From Hyphomicrobiales bacterium (lineage in GTDB: Bacteria > Pseudomonadota > Alphaproteobacteria > Rhizobiales > Beijerinckiaceae): a stretch of 11,412 nt of DNA. How positions within the stretch are numbered: the first letter of the stretch is position 1; each line of letters begins with the position of its first letter. Location of the stretch: the NCBI GenBank assembly GCA_900299065.1, contig OMIJ01000261.1, positions 1 through 11,412 of the forward strand, read 5' to 3'. The notes below the pieces were generated by a model, which was not told where the DNA came from, searched no databases, and was given only the letters and a program-made list of their open reading frames with translations. Positions 7,630 to 11,412 of the stretch are shown piece by piece. The position numbers and the translations under genes are program-made.

Positions 7630-8771
7630 ACCGATCCGTTCTGATCTGCAAAGAGACGATCACACCAAATGCCTGCGCCGACCGCCGGAATTTCGACTGT
7701 CGCGCCCAGCATGGCCATCAGGCGATCATAGCGACCGCCACCAATGATGGCGCGACCATTGGCGCGATTGGGATCATGCGCCTCAAACACAAAGCCGGTG
7801 TAATAATCAATATTACGGCCAAAATCTGCATTAAAACGCATGGCGCCCACATCAAGGCCACGCGCTGCCATAAAGCCCAAACGCGCATCAAAGCCATCCA
7901 GTGCTGCGGAGAGATTTAATCCCGCATCTTGAAAGAGCGCTCTGATCTGTGCAGATGATTGATCAGGATCACCCTGAATGGCAAGGAAGCGTTCGATGAT
8001 CTGGCGTTTTTCAACACTCACTCCCGCAGCCGCATTCAAAGCAGATTGCTCTAGAAAGCGCTCGGCGATTTCACTCGCACTGCGACCTCCAACAGTCGAA
8101 ATACCGGCAATCGACAATAGATCTTCAACCAAAGCCAAAGCGCCCGATTTATCGACGCCTTCGAGAGCTGCCAACACGCCGGAATGATCGGCACTTGAGC
8201 CATTGGCACTGGTGGCAAAAATTCTAGCCAGTGTCTGACCCCGCGCATGACCACGACGTATACGCCGCATCCAGACAGCTGGCAGAGACAGAGCTTCCAA
8301 TAAAGCGCTGTACAAACCCGGATCGCCCAAAGTCACCGATAATTTGGGGCCGCCAGCAACCAGGACTGCCTCAAGGGCCAAGGTCAGGACTTCCGCATCG
8401 GCCGCCTCGCGATCCATGCGACCAAAACTTTCTATGCCCGCCTGGGTCGATTCACCGCTGGTCTGCGGACGTGAACGAAAGACTTTGCCAAGATAAGAAA
8501 AGCCCATTGGTTGCCCACGTGAAGCCGAGGCCAAATAATCCTTGCAGACCGGAATTGTATATTCAGGGCGCAGGCACAGCTCATGGCCTGCATGATCAGA
8601 CGTCAGAAACAAACGCGAGCGGATTTCCTCTCCCGACAGATCGAGAAAGACTGAGGCTGGCTGAAGAATGGCAGGCTCGGCGCGCTCATAACCTGCCGAT
8701 ATCAGATGGCTCAGGAGCAGATCCCGCCTCTCATCCAAGGTCGCTTCACTCACTCTCGGGGTCGTGTTCAC
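7626..8771 (-). CDS. hisZ: ATP phosphoribosyltransferase regulatory subunit HisZ
   Basis: Paralogue of the histidyl-tRNA synthetase catalytic domain that activates HisG and helps sense histidine; 381 residues. Class II aaRS-like remnants are LRPEYTIPV (67-75), [12 protein letters not shown] (91-102), AGIESFG (111-117), NIDYYTG (320-326) and IGGGRYD (343-349). There is no C-terminal anticodon-binding domain, so it is not HisS. The start is GTG at 8771 with GAGGA (8782-8778) six bases upstream. It overlaps hisG by 4 bp. In several related genomes hisS lies directly upstream; here the upstream neighbour is a 332-bp intergenic region and a divergent L,D-transpeptidase gene, so hisZ is the first gene of the unit. 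Confidence 0.94.
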   Translation of the reverse strand: MNTTPRVSEATLDERRDLLLSHLISAGYERAEPAILQPASVFLDLSGEEIRSRLFLTSDHAGHELCLRPEYTIPVCKDYLASASRGQPMGFSYLGKVFRSRPQTSGESTQAGIESFGRMDREAADAEVLTLALEAVLVAGGPKLSVTLGDPGLYSALLEALSLPAVWMRRIRRGHARGQTLARIFATSANGSSADHSGVLAALEGVDKSGALALVEDLLSIAGISTVGGRSASEIAERFLEQSALNAAAGVSVEKRQIIERFLAIQGDPDQSSAQIRALFQDAGLNLSAALDGFDARLGFMAARGLDVGAMRFNADFGRNIDYYTGFVFEAHDPNRANGRAIIGGGRYDRLMAMLGATVEIPAVGAGIWCDRLFADQNGSV

Positions 8772-8787
8772 GTCACATCCTCAATTT

Positions 8788-8801
8788 GGCGCTCGAGCGC
8801 C
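8788..8801. promoter_or_regulatory. Perfect 14-bp palindrome in the hisZ leader
   Basis: GGCGCTCGAGCGCC is fully self-complementary. It ends 17 bp before the hisZ GTG and only five bases upstream of the GAGGA ribosome-binding site. As RNA it could form a 5-bp GC stem with a UCGA loop beside the ribosome site; as DNA it could be an operator. No run of histidine codons typical of a his attenuation leader peptide was seen in the preceding 100 bases on this strand. Confidence 0.4.
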
Positions 8802-9103
8802 CATTCGGTCCTTGGGCCTGATAGCTGCCCTTTGACCCTTTCATTCCTGATCTAGCAAGCCTGAGAGCCCCTTGCGATGATTTTTCTTCAGCAAGGTGAA
8901 CGCCTAAGCCGATAAGTCTGATCCGGGAGCCGGACAGGACCAAAATCAGGGTTAACTGGCTAAAATTAACAATAAGCCTTCAATAACCATCAAATTGTTC
9001 CTTTCTGCCGAACCCGCCAAATTGCGCTAAGATTGGTCCATTGAAGCAAATTTATTGAAGCTGGTGGCCGATTTGAGGCGCCAGAGACCGGTTCGGAGTT
9101 TCC
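8802..9103. other. Intergenic region between divergent hisZ and L,D-transpeptidase genes
   Basis: About 300 bp beyond the hisZ palindrome, without a convincing gene on either strand. It is AT-richer than the genes around it, especially 8950-9060. It must hold the promoters for both divergent genes, but no clear -35/-10 pair could be assigned. Visible elements are a weak CCTTGC/GCAAGG inverted pair (8870-8875, 8891-8896), GTTAAC and TTAAC boxes at 8950-8970, and the ATTGAAGC direct repeat described separately. Confidence 0.6.
9040..9061 (+). repeat. Direct repeat upstream of the L,D-transpeptidase gene
   Basis: ATTGAAGC occurs at 9040-9047 and again at 9054-9061, a period of 14 bp. It lies 43 bp upstream of the start codon. 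A related CTTCAAT in the opposite orientation is at 8978-8984. Paired short repeats in this position can be activator sites, but a 14-bp spacing is not close to one or two helical turns, so chance or a role in the 5' leader remains possible. Confidence 0.35.
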
Positions 9104-9871
9104 ATGCAACAGTTTCTTGCGCGGTCCACGCTCGTTTTGGGCGGAGTCATTTTTATGATGGGCCCAAGTTTGGGCCAAGAATATTACCGCCCTCAACCTT
9201 CTATGGACCAAAGGCCCGTTCAGACCGCAGCTTCCAATATGGGGGGCGGTTTGATCGAATTTTTAATCGAGGGCTCAAAGCCAGCTCAACCTCGTCGCTG
9301 GACGAATAACAGACCTGAACAGCCAGAATTTTATGCTCCTGAGACAGCCCCTATGAGCAGAAGCCAAGGCCCTGCCTCCGGGACCTATGGAGCAACACCG
9401 CCACAGGCCGGACTTCAGCGACAGCTCGACACAAGGTTCTACAAGCAATTGGTGAGTTATAGTCGCAACGAAGCCCCTGGCACGATCATTGTCGATACGC
9501 CGCAGCATTTTCTCTATCTGGTCATAGGGGATGGAAAGGCCATGCGTTATGGCATTGGCGTGGGTCGCCCCGGATTTGAATGGTCAGGCGTGAAACATGT
9601 CAGCCGCAAGGCCGAATGGCCTGATTGGACACCCCCGCCCGAAATGTTGCGCCGTCGCCCCGATTTGCCCCGTCATATGGAGGGCGGACCGGATAATCCT
9701 TTGGGAGCACGTGCGCTATATCTGGGTTCTTCCATGTATCGCATTCACGGCACCAATGAGCCTGAGACCATTGGACAAAATGTATCCTCGGGCTGCATAC
9801 GCATGATGAATGAAGATGTGATCGATCTTTATAATCGTACCCGCGTGGGCGCTCGCGTGATTGTGATTTAG
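9104..9871 (+). CDS. L,D-transpeptidase, YkuD domain, exported
   Basis: Peptidoglycan 3-3 cross-linking or lipoprotein-attaching enzyme acting in the periplasm; 255 residues. Residues 1-24 form a signal peptide (arginine at 7, hydrophobic 9-20, likely cleavage after about residue 24). A proline- and glutamine-rich linker spans about 26-105. The YkuD domain is 126-255, starting TIIVDTPQHFLYLV, with the catalytic motif IHGTNEP (214-220) and SSGCIRM (228-234); Cys231 is the nucleophile and His215 its partner. The ATG start is preceded by CGGAG seven bases upstream. It is monocistronic, with a strong terminator 67 bp after the stop. Alphaproteobacteria of this group carry many such paralogues, so no specific gene name is given. 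Confidence 0.93.
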   Translation: MQQFLARSTLVLGGVIFMMGPSLGQEYYRPQPSMDQRPVQTAASNMGGGLIEFLIEGSKPAQPRRWTNNRPEQPEFYAPETAPMSRSQGPASGTYGATPPQAGLQRQLDTRFYKQLVSYSRNEAPGTIIVDTPQHFLYLVIGDGKAMRYGIGVGRPGFEWSGVKHVSRKAEWPDWTPPPEMLRRRPDLPRHMEGGPDNPLGARALYLGSSMYRIHGTNEPETIGQNVSSGCIRMMNEDVIDLYNRTRVGARVIVI

Positions 9872-9938
9872 CTTAGTGAAATCCCCGCGGATGTGCGTCA
9901 ACATCCTCGGGCAGGCTCGCAACAGAGCTGACAGGAGG

Positions 9939-9971
9939 GGCCGTCCGATCGCCGGACGGCCTTTCTCTTTT
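9939..9971 (+). terminator. Rho-independent terminator of the L,D-transpeptidase gene
   Basis: GGCCGTCCG (9939-9947) pairs perfectly with CGGACGGCC (9953-9961) around a five-base loop, followed by TTTCTCTTTT (9962-9971). Stem, short loop and T-rich tail are all present on the plus strand. It also separates this gene from the convergent DUF2076 gene, whose stop is 20 bp further on; there is no matching T-tract on the minus strand. Confidence 0.9.
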
Positions 9972-9991
9972 GATTGCAAGTTAAAGACCGA

Positions 9992-10693
9992 TCAGGCCTC
10001 GGTCATATCATCGTCTGAGGACCAGCCATTCCCATAGCTGTCACTGTCAACTTGCGGCTCTGTGTAAGAGGCAGGAGTGAGTTGAGGATCGGGCTTATGA
10101 TCAAGTGGCGAGTCATGATTTGTGATGGCAGGACCACCAAAACCTGAGCCAAAGGCTGAGGTATTATTATGCCCCGAGAACAGGCTCGAAATGGAATTGG
10201 CGAGCAAAACACCGCCCGCCACACCGGCAGCCGTTGAAAGAGCTCCTTTTAAAAAGCCACCGCTATTAGCCGCTTGAGCTGGTGCGGCCGACTGCATGGG
10301 CGCGGGTGTCATGGCTTGTGGGACAGAGGGGACAGAGGTGCGACCCCAGGCAGAGCCGGTATTAGCTGCCGGTGCAGGAACGGGGGGCACAGAAGCGCGC
10401 GTGCCATTTGCTGCAAAGGGCGAGGCAACTCCGCCGAGGAAACTGGAGGCCCCGGCTTTCAGGCGATCTTCCAATTCATGGTTTTTGGCCTCCAATTCCT
10501 CGATTTTAGCGGCAGCGGCTTGTAGCGCCTGCTCTTGAACGAGGACGGCTTGCGCCAGAACATAAGGCGCATGAGGCTGAGCTTGCACATTTTGAGCAAT
10601 GAAGGCTTCGGCCTCCGCATCGCGCGGATTAGCTGAGGCTGCGCGTGTACGCTCGAACAAACCATTCAAAATCTGGCGTTCATCGGAATTCAT
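9992..10693 (-). CDS. DUF2076 domain-containing protein
   Basis: 233 residues. The DUF2076 pattern is clear: MNSDERQILNGLFERT (1-16), RDAEAEAFI (24-32), QPHAPYVLAQAVLVQEQAL (39-57), then a coiled-coil stretch KIEELEAKNHELEDRLK (63-79). A proline/alanine-rich low-complexity middle (about 100-140) contains the imperfect repeat RASVPPVPAPA / RTSVPSVPQAM. The segment GGFLKGALSTAAGVAGGVLLANSI is at 145-168. The acidic tail ends SSDDDMTEA. No N-terminal signal peptide is visible. The glycine/alanine-rich hydrophobic segment may associate with membrane. ATG at 10693 is fixed by GGGAG (10704-10700) six bases upstream. The family's function is not established. It stands alone, with a structured leader upstream. 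Confidence 0.88.
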   Translation of the reverse strand: MNSDERQILNGLFERTRAASANPRDAEAEAFIAQNVQAQPHAPYVLAQAVLVQEQALQAAAAKIEELEAKNHELEDRLKAGASSFLGGVASPFAANGTRASVPPVPAPAANTGSAWGRTSVPSVPQAMTPAPMQSAAPAQAANSGGFLKGALSTAAGVAGGVLLANSISSLFSGHNNTSAFGSGFGGPAITNHDSPLDHKPDPQLTPASYTEPQVDSDSYGNGWSSDDDMTEA

Positions 10694-10700
10694 CGAGGTC

Positions 10701-10755
10701 TCCCTAGGGATTGCTTGCTAGAGTGAAGCAATCCACACCCCAGATATGGGGCGTG
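10701..10755 (-). promoter_or_regulatory. Three abutting dyad symmetries in the leader of the DUF2076 gene
   Basis: Reading towards the gene: CACGCCCCA/TGGGGTGTG (10755-10734, 4-base loop, nine pairs with one G-U on the minus-strand RNA); GGATTGCTT/AAGCAATCC (10734-10708, perfect 9-bp arms, 9-base loop); and the 10-bp palindrome TCCCTAGGGA (10710-10701), which contains the GGGAG ribosome-binding site. The three follow one another without a gap, directly before the start codon at 10693. No T-run follows either hairpin, so a leader regulating translation or a tandem operator is more likely than a terminator. Confidence 0.55.
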
Positions 10756-10791
10756 AGTGTGACAAGACCAAGGCTGAGACAAACAATAAGT

Positions 10792-11310
10792 TTATAAATT
10801 TGGCTCGCTTGGGCGCTGGGGTGAGAGGCACAGGAGCGTCAACCGGCTGCGGGCCTGATCAAAAGGCCTGGCATCAAAAACAGGGGATGTCAGATTTTCA
10901 CGCAGCATGGCCAGCTCATCGGCCAAGAGCGCTTCAAACAAAAGACCCGAGAGCGGGCGCCCGTCTTTGAGTGTGACGGATTGCGAGATCCAATCCCAGA
11001 TTTGCTGATAGCAACCGACAATTTTGGGCCATTCGAGCGCGCCCGGCTCAGGCTCGCGACCCGCCAACCTTCCCTCAAGGGCGAGCAAGCAAACAAGAAT
11101 GCGATCACGCAAAGCTGTATCCGACGCAGGCTCGTCGGGCGCCAGCCAATTTGTATTTGGCTGAGCCAAGCCACTGACGTGATGAGAGCGCCCGATGAGC
11201 GGGCGCGCCCGCTGGTGCAGATTTGTTTTACGCGCACGACGCCCCGGCTTGGCAAGACGCTGGGCAAGCGGCACGCCAAGGTCACCGTGAACAAGGGCTG
11301 AGGAGGCGTG
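10792..11310 (-). pseudogene. Malate synthase A-like C-terminal fragment, probably decayed
   Basis: Minus-strand frame open from the right edge to the TAA at 10792. By eye it follows the C-terminal third of malate synthase A (AceB): VHGDLGVPLAQRLAK (near 11292) at the IAHPGL position, TALRDRILVCLLALEGRLAG (11118-11060) at the LRxNIxVxxxYxEAWxxG position, IWDWIS (11001-10984) for the IWQWIHH helix, then LKDGRPLSGLLFEALLADELAML and FDARPFDQARSRL. The position of the conserved MEDAAT, which carries the catalytic aspartate, appears as LEWPKI. No ATG or credible ribosome-binding site starts this frame, and its upstream part lies opposite another gene start. Codon use still looks protein-like. It could instead be a divergent gene entering from outside. 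The alignment is from memory, so confidence is moderate. Confidence 0.45.
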
Positions 11311-11412
11311 ATGGCTCAGACACCAGCGCAAGACCAGATGAAGGAAGCCGAAGCCGCCCGGAAGTACTTTGGCGCACAGAAGGGCGCTCGCGTCAACAAG
11401 GGCATGTTTGAC
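11311..11412 (+). CDS. Start of an unrecognised protein gene, N-terminal 34 codons
   Basis: ATG at 11311 is preceded by a perfect AGGAGG (11301-11306), four bases away. The 34 visible codons run open to the window edge and encode MAQTPAQDQMKEAEAARKYF (1-20) followed by a basic glycine-containing stretch ending VNKGMFD. The segment from about residue 8 to 20 would make an amphipathic helix. There is no signal peptide or membrane segment. Codon choice resembles the other genes in the window. It lies antisense to the open minus-strand frame of the malate-synthase-like fragment; given the ribosome-binding site I consider the plus strand the expressed one here. I do not recognise the family. Confidence 0.5.
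   Translation, partial: MAQTPAQDQMKEAEAARKYFGAQKGARVNKGMFD

Noticed and set aside
8231..8821. 196-codon plus-strand frame overlapping the 5' part of hisZ
   Set aside because: Low-complexity Pro/Arg/Ser-rich translation with no ribosome-binding site; it is a shadow of hisZ.
8952..8970. CtrA-like TTAA...TTAAC boxes in the region upstream of the L,D-transpeptidase gene
   Set aside because: The half-sites are ten bases apart, not seven as in the CtrA consensus, and TTAA is expected often in this AT-rich stretch.
10320..10337. Tandem 9-mer GGGACAGAG repeated twice
   Set aside because: It lies inside the DUF2076 gene and simply encodes part of its Ser-Val-Pro-rich low-complexity linker.
10981..11301. 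106-codon plus-strand frame ending just before the AGGAGG at 11301
   Set aside because: No ribosome-binding site and no recognisable family; the minus strand in the same interval carries malate-synthase-like similarity.

Overview
The window looks like chromosomal DNA of an alphaproteobacterium, most probably of the order Hyphomicrobiales (Rhizobiales). The strongest clue is a GTGA-overlapping hisZ-hisG pair in which HisG is about 327 residues, a size I associate with Bradyrhizobium/Rhodopseudomonas-like and Caulobacter-like genomes. The DUF2076 protein and the YkuD-type L,D-transpeptidase fit the same group. Base composition is moderately GC-rich, and GTG starts are frequent (livH, the SDR gene, glcG-like, hisZ and hisG). 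I see no tRNA, rRNA, CRISPR array, insertion sequence or phage gene.

Region 1 (1-6585) is an uptake and catabolism cluster built around a divergent promoter region at 4524-4674. Leftwards (minus strand) run an SDR oxidoreductase, a complete branched-chain/HAAT-type ABC transporter core (livH, livM, livG, livF, with overlaps of 4 bp or at most a few bp) and the first 44 codons of a MetE-like, cobalamin-independent methionine-synthase-family gene that leaves the window. Rightwards run an MmgE/PrpD-family gene and a GlcG/HbpS-family gene. No periplasmic binding protein (livK) and no regulator lie in the window. The likely theme is import of a small organic acid, amino acid or amide-like compound followed by dehydratase/isomerase and dehydrogenase steps. 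The substrate cannot be read from the sequence.

Region 2 (6604-8801) holds histidine biosynthesis genes hisZ-hisG on the minus strand. They are separated from glcG-like by a convergent inverted repeat, and a 14-bp perfect palindrome lies just upstream of hisZ. hisS is not next to hisZ here. Region 3 (8802-9971) has a 332-bp AT-richer intergenic stretch, a secreted L,D-transpeptidase on the plus strand and a textbook intrinsic terminator.

Region 4 (9992-11412) carries a DUF2076 gene on the minus strand with an unusual leader made of three abutting dyad symmetries. Upstream of it is a minus-strand frame resembling only the C-terminal part of malate synthase A, in which the position of the catalytic aspartate seems to be tryptophan and no convincing start codon exists. 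At the right edge a plus-strand gene begins behind a perfect Shine-Dalgarno sequence; I do not recognise it. I found no clear new defence or mobile system. The least explained parts are the transporter/MmgE/SDR/MetE-like cluster and the malate-synthase remnant with its surroundings.
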